A stretch of DNA of 40,301 nt from Blautia sp. Its GTDB lineage: Bacteria > Bacillota > Clostridia > Lachnospirales > Lachnospiraceae. The notes below the pieces were generated by a model that was not told where the DNA came from, made no database searches, and saw nothing but the letters and a program-made list of their open reading frames with translations. The position numbers were made by a program, and so were the translations under genes. The DNA is taken from positions 1 to 40,301 of the forward strand of contig JAPFCU010000025.1 of the NCBI GenBank assembly GCA_026169535.1. Direction: 5' to 3'. Every line of letters starts with the position of its first letter. Position 1 is the stretch's first letter. Shown here piece after piece: positions 32,763 to 40,301 of the stretch.

Positions 32763-32819
32763 AAGAAAAAGGCAGCTCATGTGCCCCAGAAACCCCAGCA
32801 CATAATCTGCCTTTTTCTT
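32763..32819 (-). terminator. Terminator of the cobO-dapA-dapB operon (bidirectional)
   Basis: AAGAAAAAGGCAG pairs with CTGCCTTTTTCTT, with an inner ATGTGC/GCACAT stem. T-runs occur on both strands. Confidence 0.88.
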
Positions 32820-32891
32820 ATATACATTGTCTGTAGGTAACAAGAAATAAAAATTTGCCTCACGCCCACAAACAAAATTTTTTGTATTCTT

Positions 32892-33653
32892 TTATTTTGC
32901 TTCAATCACATCTGCCATATCATACTTTCCTTCGGATTTCCCTGCAAGAAATTTAGCAGCTTCTACAGCACCCTTTCCAAATACGGCCTTTGAATAAGCA
33001 GTATGCTTAAACTCGATCACCTCGTCCGGACCTGCAAAAATAACCTCATGATCTCCTACGATCGTTCCTCCTCTGACAGCAGAAATACCAATCTCCTTAT
33101 CTGATCGCTTCTCTCTTTTCTGACTGCGGTCAAATACATAGTTATATTCGTTTCCCATTGCCTCATTGAGACTGTCTGCAAGAGCAAGAGCAGTGCCGCT
33201 TGGTGCATCCAATTTCAGGCGATGATGGCGTTCCACAATCTCCATATCAAATCCTGCTGCAGCAAGAACTTTCGCAGCTTCCTGGATCAATTTCAAAAGA
33301 GTATTAATTCCCAGAGACATATTTGCAGATTTCAGAACTGCAGTTTTCTTTGCGGTTTCTTCAACCTTTGCAAGCTGTTCTTCGCTTAATCCTGTAGTAC
33401 AGAGAACAACCGGGAGCTTCCTTTCCCCACAGTAATCCAAAAGCGCATCTACTGCTTTTGCAGATGAAAAATCGATCACTACATCTATATCCTCCTGACA
33501 TGCAGAAAGCTCTGTATATACTGGATAGGAAGTATTTCCTCTGTCTGCGATATCCACTCCGGCTACAATCTGTGCATCGGGATCTTTCTCAACAAGTTCA
33601 GAGATTACCTGCCCCATATGGCCGCAGCAGCCGTGCATCATAATCTTTATCAT
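32892..33653 (-). CDS. dapB: 4-hydroxy-tetrahydrodipicolinate reductase
   Basis: 253-aa cytosolic enzyme of the lysine/diaminopimelate pathway, NAD(P)H-dependent. The Rossmann motif MMHGCCGHMGQVI and the active-site loop VERHHRLKLDAPSGTALALAD are present, as is GGTIVGDHEVIFAGPDE near 185-200. The start is ATG 33653, which follows GAGGAGG; the upstream ATG at 33674 is inside the spacer. It follows dapA by 23 bases, so both run in one operon. Length is typical. Confidence 0.95.
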   Translation of the reverse strand: MIKIMMHGCCGHMGQVISELVEKDPDAQIVAGVDIADRGNTSYPVYTELSACQEDIDVVIDFSSAKAVDALLDYCGERKLPVVLCTTGLSEEQLAKVEETAKKTAVLKSANMSLGINTLLKLIQEAAKVLAAAGFDMEIVERHHRLKLDAPSGTALALADSLNEAMGNEYNYVFDRSQKREKRSDKEIGISAVRGGTIVGDHEVIFAGPDEVIEFKHTAYSKAVFGKGAVEAAKFLAGKSEGKYDMADVIEAK

Positions 33654-33676
33654 AATTTCCTCCTCATTGTGCATGT

Positions 33677-34570
33677 TTATGCCAGTTTCAGTCCGTAATC
33701 TACCATTGCTTTTTTGAGGATTTCTTTATTACACTCTTCCATTTCACAAAGAGGCATACGAAGAGGTCCCACTTCCATTCCCATCATATTCATAGCAGTT
33801 TTTACCGGAATCGGATTCACTTCACAGAAAAGGGCGTTCACAAGAGGAATAGCCTCAATCTGAAGCTTAGTCGCTTCTTTAATATCCCCCTCCAGGAATT
33901 TCATTACCATATCATGTGTCTGCTTAGGAGCTACATTGGAAAGAACCGAAATCACTCCAAGTCCGCCAAGAGAAAGAACCGGAAGAACCTGATCATCATT
34001 TCCGGAATAAAGTTCCAGCTTCTCTCCAGCAAGAGATACTGTCTTTGCAATCTGAGAAAGATCACCGCTGGCAGCTTTGATTCCAACAATATTCTTAACA
34101 TTTTTTACAAGTGCAGCCACTGTTGCCGGCTGAAGATTACAGCCTGTACGGCTTGGTACATTATACATAATGATCGGTGTTTCCGGAACAGCTTCTGCAA
34201 TAGCTGTATAATGAGCGATCAGCCCTTTCTGAGTGGCCTTATTATAATAAGGAGTCACGATCAGAAGAGCGTCTGCTCCATAAGAAGCTGCTTCTTTTGA
34301 CAGCATGATTGCTGTTTCTGTGCAGTTAGAACCAGTACCAGCAATTACAGGAACACGCTTCGCCACTTTATCAATGGTAAACTTGATGGTTTTCAGATGC
34401 TCCCCATGTGTCATAGTAGATGACTCTCCTGTAGTTCCGCAAATGATAATGGCATCTGTGCTGTTAGCGATCTGATACTCCAGAATCTCCTCCAGTTTAT
34501 CATAGTTTACACTTCCGTCTTCATGCATAGGTGTAATAATCGCAACACCTGCCCCCTTAAAAATTGCCAT
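33677..34570 (-). CDS. dapA: 4-hydroxy-tetrahydrodipicolinate synthase
   Basis: 297-aa TIM-barrel aldolase that condenses pyruvate with aspartate semialdehyde. Residues visible: GTTGES (45-50), Y136 in [11 protein letters not shown] with R141, and the Schiff-base lysine K165 in VGIKAASGD. Start ATG 34570 has an AAAGGAGGA site; the frame extends to an ATG at 34609 but that lies in the spacer. Follows cobO and precedes dapB. The pairing feeds meso-diaminopimelate for the cell wall and lysine. Confidence 0.96.
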   Translation of the reverse strand: MAIFKGAGVAIITPMHEDGSVNYDKLEEILEYQIANSTDAIIICGTTGESSTMTHGEHLKTIKFTIDKVAKRVPVIAGTGSNCTETAIMLSKEAASYGADALLIVTPYYNKATQKGLIAHYTAIAEAVPETPIIMYNVPSRTGCNLQPATVAALVKNVKNIVGIKAASGDLSQIAKTVSLAGEKLELYSGNDDQVLPVLSLGGLGVISVLSNVAPKQTHDMVMKFLEGDIKEATKLQIEAIPLVNALFCEVNPIPVKTAMNMMGMEVGPLRMPLCEMEECNKEILKKAMVDYGLKLA

Positions 34571-34626
34571 ATCAGTTCCTCCTTTATCCTTCTGTACTAT
34601 ATTATGCAAATGACAGCTCTGCCGAC

Positions 34627-35151
34627 TTATCGCTCAGGCTGTATCTCAGAATCATTTTCCTCAACTGTATCTTCCGTAAGTCTTATTACTGTATCTACAT
34701 ACGGTCTCAGTCCTTCCGGCAGATTCGTACCGGTCATAACAATCTGCATACTCCGATCTCTCTGTCTGAGGATCTCTGCAACTGTATCCACGGAAACAAT
34801 TCCCTGCTCTATCACTCCCAGTATTTCATCCAGAAGCAGAAAATCACATTCCTGCGTGACAATTACTTTTCTTGCAAAATTTAATCCGTTAAGAATGTTT
34901 GACCGCTCTTCTTCCTTCTCCTCATCGGTAAGATCATCATAGCAGCAGTCCTGTTTTTCAAAACGGAAAATCTTGATGTCCAGATCATCCAGCTGTTCTA
35001 AAAAATCCACTGAACGCCGTTCCCGACCTTTCAGAAACTGGATAATGATAACGCTTTTTCCCTCAGCAGCTGCGCGAAGACTCTGTCCAAGTCCTAATGT
35101 AGTCTTTCCCTTCGCACTTCCGCAATATGCTTCTATTAATTCTTTTTCCAT
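34627..35151 (-). CDS. cobO: ATP:cob(I)alamin adenosyltransferase-like P-loop protein (CobO/BtuR family)
   Basis: 174-aa cytosolic enzyme family that forms adenosylcobalamin. The N-terminal P-loop is [15 protein letters not shown], then [10 protein letters not shown], and [15 protein letters not shown] in place of the usual LDELN segment; [23 protein letters not shown] ends the domain. It is slightly shorter than typical CobO (about 180-200 aa). An acidic tail follows. First gene of an operon with dapA and dapB, which is an unusual pairing with no evident metabolic link. Fairly sure of family, less of exact substrate. Confidence 0.87.
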   Translation of the reverse strand: MEKELIEAYCGSAKGKTTLGLGQSLRAAAEGKSVIIIQFLKGRERRSVDFLEQLDDLDIKIFRFEKQDCCYDDLTDEEKEEERSNILNGLNFARKVIVTQECDFLLLDEILGVIEQGIVSVDTVAEILRQRDRSMQIVMTGTNLPEGLRPYVDTVIRLTEDTVEENDSEIQPER

Positions 35152-35200
35152 GACAATTCCTCTTTATATTGATGAAACTGCATCTTTTTTTAATGTCCTT

Positions 35201-35229
35201 ATCTTACCGCAGATTTTCTGAAATTGCAA
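35201..35229 (-). promoter_or_regulatory. Predicted promoter of the cobO-dapA-dapB operon
   Basis: Minus-strand TTGCAA (35224-35229), 17-base spacer, TAAGAT (35201-35206), about 50 bases before the cobO start. Confidence 0.6.
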
Positions 35230-35317
35230 GTATTACTCTGGAAGAGCCTTCTATATATTTAGCCTGTTTCTATACAGACAATTGCCTCTGGCTGTATAAT
35301 CTGCAGCATATCCCGGT

Positions 35318-35944
35318 TTATTCCAGGTATTCTAGTTTGCTTACAGAGACTTCGTAGGCTGTGCGTCGCTCTGTCTGGTTTTCGCCTAATTTTTTCACAT
35401 ATTCCCGACTCTGAATCCTTCCCCAGATCAGTACATGTCCCCCAACTGTAAAAGCGGACGCATAACGTGCGTTTCTTCCCCAGCAGATACAAGGTATGTA
35501 ATCTGATTTTCCGTAAGGACGGTTTACTGCCAGAAGCACATCTGCGATTTCTCTTCCCAAAGGAGTTTTCCGATAAACCGGAGGTTTACAGATATATCCG
35601 TCCATAAAAATCTGATTGGTAGGGATCACATCTTCATCCTGACCTATAAATCTTACTTCTCTGGCGAATACGGAAAGTACTAAACGATTATGCTTTTCTT
35701 CATGACGGTTATAGGATCGAAACTGACCGCTGATCTCTATATATTCACCTACATAATCCTGCGTTACATCCACCAGACGTTCCGATACCATTACCGGAAT
35801 CCGATCCTCGGAATCACTTAGGCGCTTTACAATCAGATCCATCACAAAAAATCCCTCTCCAAATACCTGATGACTGAATGTAAAGCCGGTAGCAATCTTC
35901 CCCATGATCGATACCTGATTGTTTTCAATGATTTTGTCTGCCAT
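35318..35944 (-). CDS. SSB-like protein with two OB folds
   Basis: 208 aa. Two successive OB-type domains can be made out: residues ~6-100 (NQVSIMGKIATGFTFSHQVFGEGFFVMDLIVKRLSD to VFAREVRFIG) and ~108-208 (NQIFMDGYICKPPVYRKTPLGREIADVLLAVNRPYGKSDYIPCICWGRNARYASAF). The second matches the SSB consensus (PVYRxTPxGREIADxxLAVNR, CICWGRNA). The acidic DDDIPF-type C-terminal tip of housekeeping SSB is absent; it ends SVSKLEYLE. So it probably binds single-stranded DNA but does not recruit the SSB interactome in the usual way. Divergent from typA. Confidence 0.83.
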   Translation of the reverse strand: MADKIIENNQVSIMGKIATGFTFSHQVFGEGFFVMDLIVKRLSDSEDRIPVMVSERLVDVTQDYVGEYIEISGQFRSYNRHEEKHNRLVLSVFAREVRFIGQDEDVIPTNQIFMDGYICKPPVYRKTPLGREIADVLLAVNRPYGKSDYIPCICWGRNARYASAFTVGGHVLIWGRIQSREYVKKLGENQTERRTAYEVSVSKLEYLE

Positions 35945-36043
35945 AATACAGTTCTCCTTCCTCTTTGGGTATTTTGTCTATATTAGCCTATGTACCTGTC
36001 CGGAAGTTTAGAACCTAAATCTCAAAAATTTTTTTGGAACACC

Positions 36044-36071
36044 TTGTATTCTTTGAAAAATGTGGTAAACT
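36044..36071 (+). promoter_or_regulatory. Possible typA promoter
   Basis: TTGTAT (36044-36049), 16-base spacer, TAAACT (36066-36071), about 60 bases before the start codon. Moderate match. Confidence 0.4.
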
Positions 36072-36134
36072 GGAATGTCGTACCGTGAATAAAACACATT
36101 AATATAGAAGAAAAAAGAAAGGATTTCGATTTTT

Positions 36135-37967
36135 ATGAAGACCAAACGCGAAGATGTACGCAACGTTGCCATTATCGCCCATGTTGACCATGGAAAAACC
36201 ACTCTGGTAGATCAGCTTCTGAAACAGAGCGGTGTTTTCCGTGAAAACCAGGAGGTACAGGAGCGTGTTATGGACTCTAACGATATCGAGCGTGAGCGTG
36301 GTATCACAATTTTGTCCAAAAACACAGCTGTCCATTACAAAGGCGTAAAGATCAATATCATTGACACTCCGGGACATGCTGATTTCGGAGGAGAAGTGGA
36401 ACGTGTACTGAAAATGGTAGACGGTGTAATTCTTCTTGTCGATGCCTTCGAGGGTGCTATGCCGCAGACAAAATTCGTTTTGAAAAAAGCTCTGGAACTG
36501 GATCTCCATGTGATTGTATGCATCAACAAGATTGACCGTCCGGAAGCCCGTCCTGATGAAGTCATTGACGAGGTTCTGGAACTTCTCATGGATCTGGAGG
36601 CTTCTGACGAGCAGCTTGACTGTCCGTTCCTGTATGCTTCTGCCAAAGCAGGCCATGCTGTCCTGGATCTCTCCGATACACCGGAAAACATGGAGCCTCT
36701 TTTTGAAACTATTCTGAAATATATTCCGGCTCCGGAAGGCGATCCTGATGCAGATACACAGGTTCTCATTAGTACCATTGACTATAATGAATATGTAGGC
36801 CGTATCGGCGTAGGTAAAGTAGAAAATGGTAAAATCACAGTAAATCAGGAACTGACACTTCTGAATCATCATGACCTTGATAAACGCCAGAAAGTAAAGA
36901 TCAGCAAGCTTTATGAATTTGACGGTTTAAATAAAGTTGAAGTAAAGGAAGCTTCCATCGGTTCTATCGTAGCTGTTTCTGGTATCGCAGATATCCATAT
37001 CGGAGATACCCTCTGCGGCGGAGATAATCCGGAATCCATCCCGTTCCAGAAAATCTCCGAGCCTACAATTTCCATGAACTTCCTTGTAAATGACAGTCCT
37101 CTGGCTGGTCAGGAAGGTAAATACATTACCTCCCGCCACCTTCGCGACCGTCTTTATAAAGAGCTGAACACTGACGTCAGCCTTCGTGTGGAGGATACGG
37201 AAAGTACTGAGTGCTTTAAGGTTTCCGGCCGTGGAGAGCTTCATCTTTCTGTCCTTATTGAAAACATGCGCCGTGAAGGCTACGAGTTTGCAGTTAGCAA
37301 ACCGGAAGTTCTCTATCATGTAGACGAACGAGGCAAAAAGCTGGAGCCTATGGAACTTGCCTATGTAGATGTTCCGGAGGAATTTTCCGGTACAGTGATT
37401 CAGAAGCTCAGCGAGAGAAAAGGCGAGCTTCAGGGAATGAGTACCGCAAGCGACGGTTCTGTCCGTCTGGAATTCCACATTCCTTCCCGTGGACTGATCG
37501 GCTTCCGAAGCGATTTTATGACTTCCACCAAAGGAACCGGTATCCTGAATACAATTTTTGATGGATACGCTCCATACAAAGGAGATTTCCAGTACCGTAA
37601 ACAGGGTTCCCTGATCGCCTTTGAAGCAGGCGAGGCCGTTACCTACGGGCTTTTCTCCGCGCAGGAGCGCGGCGTCCTCTTTATCGGACCAGGCGCGAAG
37701 GTTTACAGCGGTATGGTCATCGGTCAGAACGGAAAAGCAGAAGATATCGAACTGAACGTCTGCAAAACCAAACATCTGACTAATACACGTTCCTCTTCCG
37801 CTGACGAGGCTCTGAAACTGACACCTCCTAAGGTATTAAGCCTTGAGCAGGCTATTGAGTTTATCGACAATGACGAGCTTCTGGAAATAACACCCAGCAG
37901 TCTTCGAATCCGTAAGAGAATTCTTGACCCAAGAGAAAGAAAGCGTGCAGGCTTTAAGAAAAACTAA
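36135..37967 (+). CDS. typA: Ribosome-associated translational GTPase TypA/BipA
   Basis: 610-aa GTPase of the EF-G family that binds the ribosome and aids 50S assembly and stress adaptation. G1 is AHVDHGKTTLVDQLL near residue 15, the switch RERGITI, G3 DTPGHADFGGEVERV near 76, G4 NKIDRPEARP near 130, and G5 ASAKAG near 175. Domains II, III, V and the C-terminal domain follow; RSDFMTSTKGTGILN and the RIRKRILDPRERKRAGF end are characteristic. Length is typical. Single gene, closed by its own terminator. Confidence 0.97.
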   Translation: MKTKREDVRNVAIIAHVDHGKTTLVDQLLKQSGVFRENQEVQERVMDSNDIERERGITILSKNTAVHYKGVKINIIDTPGHADFGGEVERVLKMVDGVILLVDAFEGAMPQTKFVLKKALELDLHVIVCINKIDRPEARPDEVIDEVLELLMDLEASDEQLDCPFLYASAKAGHAVLDLSDTPENMEPLFETILKYIPAPEGDPDADTQVLISTIDYNEYVGRIGVGKVENGKITVNQELTLLNHHDLDKRQKVKISKLYEFDGLNKVEVKEASIGSIVAVSGIADIHIGDTLCGGDNPESIPFQKISEPTISMNFLVNDSPLAGQEGKYITSRHLRDRLYKELNTDVSLRVEDTESTECFKVSGRGELHLSVLIENMRREGYEFAVSKPEVLYHVDERGKKLEPMELAYVDVPEEFSGTVIQKLSERKGELQGMSTASDGSVRLEFHIPSRGLIGFRSDFMTSTKGTGILNTIFDGYAPYKGDFQYRKQGSLIAFEAGEAVTYGLFSAQERGVLFIGPGAKVYSGMVIGQNGKAEDIELNVCKTKHLTNTRSSSADEALKLTPPKVLSLEQAIEFIDNDELLEITPSSLRIRKRILDPRERKRAGFKKN

Positions 37968-38011
37968 AATCATCTGAAGCACTATCGTAAATGTTGTTTC
38001 TGAAATACATC

Positions 38012-38055
38012 ATCCCCCTGTATGACTCATATGAATCATGCAGGGGGATTTGTTA
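38012..38055 (+). terminator. Terminator of typA
   Basis: ATCCCCCTG (38012-38020) pairs with CAGGGGGAT (38041-38049), with inner ATGA/TCAT pairing and a T-rich tail TTGTTATTTT. Confidence 0.85.
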
Positions 38056-38113
38056 TTTTATATTCTGGCTATGTCTGCAGATAACCAGGATGCAATTAAA
38101 AATTGTCCTTTTA

Positions 38114-39199
38114 TTACCGCAGCTGTATTTCAATTTCATTCCCCAGCGCACAATATATTTCCGTTAAATCCACATTATACTCATACTCATTACCAACTCC
38201 CTCTCCATAGGTAATTTCTTCACCTGTTTCATAAAAACGCTTATTTTCTGTTGCATTATTTATCTTATCAACATACAACTGAAGAGTTACAGATTCTGCA
38301 TTTGGGGAAATACCTGTATATCTTTGGAAAAATCTATCCTGTTGGAAGAATATCTCAGGTTTATTATAGTTTGCAAGCCGATAACAAACAGAATTGCCTA
38401 GATTATCTTCTCCTATTAAGTAATATTCATCATATCCTCCCAAATCTGTCATCTTTCCTGAAATCGTACTTGTAAAACCATTTAGTCGAATTTGAGAAAC
38501 AGTCAAATTTTGATTTTCATTTATTTTAATCTGTTTATTTATATTAATTATCTCAGTATCTGTCTCCAATTCATTTAAATCTGTTTTAAATTCAAAAACA
38601 TATTCATCCAACTTCGAAATTTCGTCTATTTTTTGTATCTCTTCCGGCAAAGTTGTATACACTCTTATTTTTACATCTGCTTCCTCATTTGTAAAAATAT
38701 TATCTTCTGCTATATAATGAAAAACTTCTCCCTGCATATCCTCATTTTCCATAAGTACAGGATAGCTTTCGCTCAATTGTATTTCTTGTTTATTGATAAA
38801 CACGTCTGTCAGCAAAACTGGTTCTTCTGTTTTTTCTGAATCAGAAGTAACAGAAAAAGCCACCCATAGATCATTTTTGTCTGCTGCCACTTCATGAAGG
38901 GTAACCGAAACTCCTTTTCTGGTTATTGTTTGCCCTATAATATCTGTATAACTGCTGACATCCTCAGAAAGACCCAGTGCTGTTCCGATCCATGAAGCAA
39001 ACTGTTTCCATGCTGCTTTTACCTCTTCCTTATGTGTAATGATACCTGTTGCTAAAAATAGTAATATAAATCCCGCTACAGCAATTTTTAATAATTTATA
39101 TTTTACGATTATCCGTTTTTTCCATGGACGAGAAGTCTCATAAATAAATTTTTCATCAATATCTCCAAACAATTCAAGAAATATATAATTGTACTTCAT
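38114..39199 (-). CDS. DUF4179-domain protein, probable anti-sigma factor
   Basis: 361 aa. A short cytoplasmic N-terminal part (residues 1-35), one transmembrane helix (LLKIAVAGFILLFLATGII, ~37-55) and a large extracytoplasmic part. It holds the DUF4179-type region (SSYTDIIGQTITRKGVSVTLHEVAADKNDLWVAFSV) and a beta-rich C-terminal domain. The ATG overlaps the sigma gene stop (ATGA), the usual arrangement of an ECF sigma factor with its membrane anti-sigma factor. The signal it senses outside the cell is unknown. The gene is more AT-rich than its neighbours to the left. Confidence 0.85.
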   Translation of the reverse strand: MKYNYIFLELFGDIDEKFIYETSRPWKKRIIVKYKLLKIAVAGFILLFLATGIITHKEEVKAAWKQFASWIGTALGLSEDVSSYTDIIGQTITRKGVSVTLHEVAADKNDLWVAFSVTSDSEKTEEPVLLTDVFINKQEIQLSESYPVLMENEDMQGEVFHYIAEDNIFTNEEADVKIRVYTTLPEEIQKIDEISKLDEYVFEFKTDLNELETDTEIININKQIKINENQNLTVSQIRLNGFTSTISGKMTDLGGYDEYYLIGEDNLGNSVCYRLANYNKPEIFFQQDRFFQRYTGISPNAESVTLQLYVDKINNATENKRFYETGEEITYGEGVGNEYEYNVDLTEIYCALGNEIEIQLR

Positions 39200-39750
39200 A
39201 GAAGATCACCTACCTTTTTCCATAGTTTTTTTCTGCTGCGAAACAGACTGGATTTCACCTTACTTTCTGAAACAGAATGTCTTCTGGAAATTTCCTTAAT
39301 ATCATCCATATACCAATAGCGCCGCACAAAAATGTCTCTGTCCTCTTCTTTTAGACCTTTCAAAAATTCATCCAACACCTCCAAAATCTCCTGGCGTTTT
39401 ATATTATGTTCCAGCGAATACTGTACCGTTTCTTCCAGTCTTTCCAACTCACCATTGATATCTGCCATATGTGTGTCCACTCTTTTAAACGCATTTTTTC
39501 TTCGCAAACAGTCGATTGCCTGATTTCGGGTTATTTTTCCAACAAATGCAGATAGTATTTTCGGAATTTTAGGAGGAATCTCATTCCATGTTATTAACCA
39601 TGTATCGTTTACACATTCTTCCGAATCCTCTTTATTCAACAAAATATTCCATGCGATTCCAAAACAGAGTTTTGAATATTTTATATCGGTCTGCCGAATT
39701 GCTTCTTCAGATCTGTTTAAAAATAATCTGATGATATCTGTATCTTCCAT
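39196..39750 (-). CDS. ECF-type sigma-70 family RNA polymerase sigma factor
   Basis: 184 aa. Region 2 (YSKLCFGIAWNILLNKEDSEECVNDTWLITWNEIPP to ITRNQAIDCLRRK) and region 4 (LEVLDEFLKGLKEEDRDIFVRRYWYMDDIKEISRRHSVSESKVKSSLFRSRKKLWKKV) are clear and nothing else is present, which places it in the ECF group. AACAGGAGG precedes ATG 39750. The start of the DUF4179 anti-sigma gene overlaps its stop. An ECF-type promoter just upstream predicts autoregulation. Confidence 0.93.
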   Translation of the reverse strand: MEDTDIIRLFLNRSEEAIRQTDIKYSKLCFGIAWNILLNKEDSEECVNDTWLITWNEIPPKIPKILSAFVGKITRNQAIDCLRRKNAFKRVDTHMADINGELERLEETVQYSLEHNIKRQEILEVLDEFLKGLKEEDRDIFVRRYWYMDDIKEISRRHSVSESKVKSSLFRSRKKLWKKVGDLL

Positions 39751-39788
39751 AAACGCCTCCTGTTCATTTATTCCCTTATATTATATTA

Positions 39789-39814
39789 GACGTATTTTTT
39801 CACTTTATGTTGCA
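39789..39814 (-). promoter_or_regulatory. Predicted autoregulated ECF promoter
   Basis: Minus-strand TGCAAC (39809-39814), 16-base spacer, CGTC (39789-39792). This is the AAC -35 and CGTC -10 signature of ECF promoters, with no sigma-A hexamers at the same place. Confidence 0.6.
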
Positions 39815-39883
39815 TTTTGTTTTTATTTTTTACAAAAAATACAACGAGCCTGTCTGTAAATACCGTTTTTTAGCGTCTAAATA

Positions 39884-40174
39884 TTAAAATAAAAAATCTC
39901 CTGTAGGAATCAGTATTTGTATACCTGACCTTCCATAGGAGATTCTTATGTTTCTTCCGACTGCATACAACATGAATTCTTTATAGCTCATAAAACGTTC
40001 GCCACAGGCTACCAGCCCCTCATATCCACTTATTTCCCGATAACCTATGTATTGTTTAATATTCTGGATATGTCTTATGTAGATAACAAATATTTCGGAC
40101 AAAAACGGAACGTTAATTTTTTTTATACGCCGAATGAAAAATAACTTCCTTTCCTTTACTTTTTGCAAATGCAA
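39884..40174 (-). other. Unassigned AT-rich open frame
   Basis: A 96-codon minus-strand frame. Its last ~60 codons (IKQYIGYREISGYEGLVACGERFMSYKEFMLYAVGRNIRISYG) look protein-like, but the first ~30 overlap another frame that seems to be the better remnant. No ribosome-binding site was seen at a suitable ATG and I do not recognise the family. It may be a fragment of a decayed gene. Confidence 0.25.
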
Positions 40175-40300
40175 TTTCTTTCGAAACCTGGTATCCAGTA
40201 TCTAATATTTTTGCATTTTTCTTAAATAACTCTACTTTCCAGGTAACACTCCAGTAAATAAGCTGGATTCTCGTAATACATACTGCTGTTATAATCATCA
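40113..40300 (-). pseudogene. Frameshifted fragment, possibly nucleoside 2-deoxyribosyltransferase/DUF4406-like
   Basis: Two frames each read protein-like and meet near 40224. From 40299 down, DDYNSSMYYENPAYLLECYLESR ends at TAA, while the next frame continues LFKKNAKILDTGYQVSKEIAFAKSKGKEVIFHSAYKKN to a stop at 40113. The second piece resembles the terminal helix-strand of small nucleotide-sugar-binding Rossmann-type proteins, by pattern only. I read it as one gene with a frameshift, cut by the window edge. Uncertain. Confidence 0.35.
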
Positions 40301-40301
40301 A

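Noticed and set aside
34571..34626. Lysine riboswitch ahead of dapA
   Set aside because: The cobO-dapA gap is 56 bases, far too short for that riboswitch, and no such structure is seen.

Overview
The window looks like a chromosomal segment of a low-to-mid GC, Gram-positive gut anaerobe of the Lachnospiraceae (Blautia/Mediterraneibacter-like). I infer this from the gene families present: DUF6472, DUF6440, YolD with a Y-family polymerase, an Rnf-type complex, ApbE, NusG-domain-II and Gx proteins, and a DUF4179 anti-sigma factor. Strong AGGAGG-type ribosome-binding sites and a VanZ-inositol phosphatase fusion fit the same group. The genus call is inference only. I see no rRNA, tRNA, insertion sequence, prophage or CRISPR array.

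Layout, left to right. 1-425: a 5'-truncated GH3 beta-glucosidase remnant beside a 46-bp palindrome. 574-9649, all minus strand: pgi, yaaA and bcp, then a YolD and Y-polymerase pair, a decayed AlbA_2-type regulator, a HAD phosphatase, an XRE regulator and a CobW-like GTPase. 9772-12348: secA. 12583-14507: NusG-domain-II and Gx-transporter genes (EetA/EetB-like families) convergent with an ApbE flavin transferase. 14526-16067: a membrane-anchored VanZ-IMPase fusion. 16170-17193: a 53-aa DUF6440 gene divergent from a fusion of an XRE regulator to a superoxide-reductase-like domain. 17267-20599: a response regulator, ABC exporter and histidine kinase module of antimicrobial-peptide-resistance type, with a small XRE gene divergent from it. 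20927-22327: VOC protein, OGG1-type glycosylase and DUF6472. 22527-27055: a four-gene Rnf-like redox operon (C, D, G, E/A-like). 27184-28233: a FUSC-family membrane protein. 28347-31837, minus: BFD-like ferredoxin, rfbF, a radical SAM protein and an orphan eukaryotic-type HisA. 32116-32592: an Asn/Asp-rich lipoprotein. 32892-35151: the cobO-dapA-dapB operon. 35318-35944: a two-OB-fold SSB-like protein. 36135-37967: typA. 38114-39750: an ECF sigma factor with its DUF4179 anti-sigma factor. The right edge is AT-rich and holds decayed coding fragments.

The most interesting system is the electron-transfer set. The operon at 22527-27055 has Rnf C, D, G and one E/A-type subunit but no RnfB and no second E/A partner before its terminator. 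Its G subunit (465 aa) is interrupted by two nearly identical FMN_bind-like modules that lack the flavin-accepting threonine, while its C-terminus keeps a proper flavinylation motif. A near-consensus clostridial Rex operator lies just after the predicted -10 element. About 9 kb away sit an exported ApbE, the enzyme family that attaches FMN to RnfD/RnfG, and EetA/EetB-like genes. Together these suggest an NAD(H)-responsive, flavin-based electron export route.
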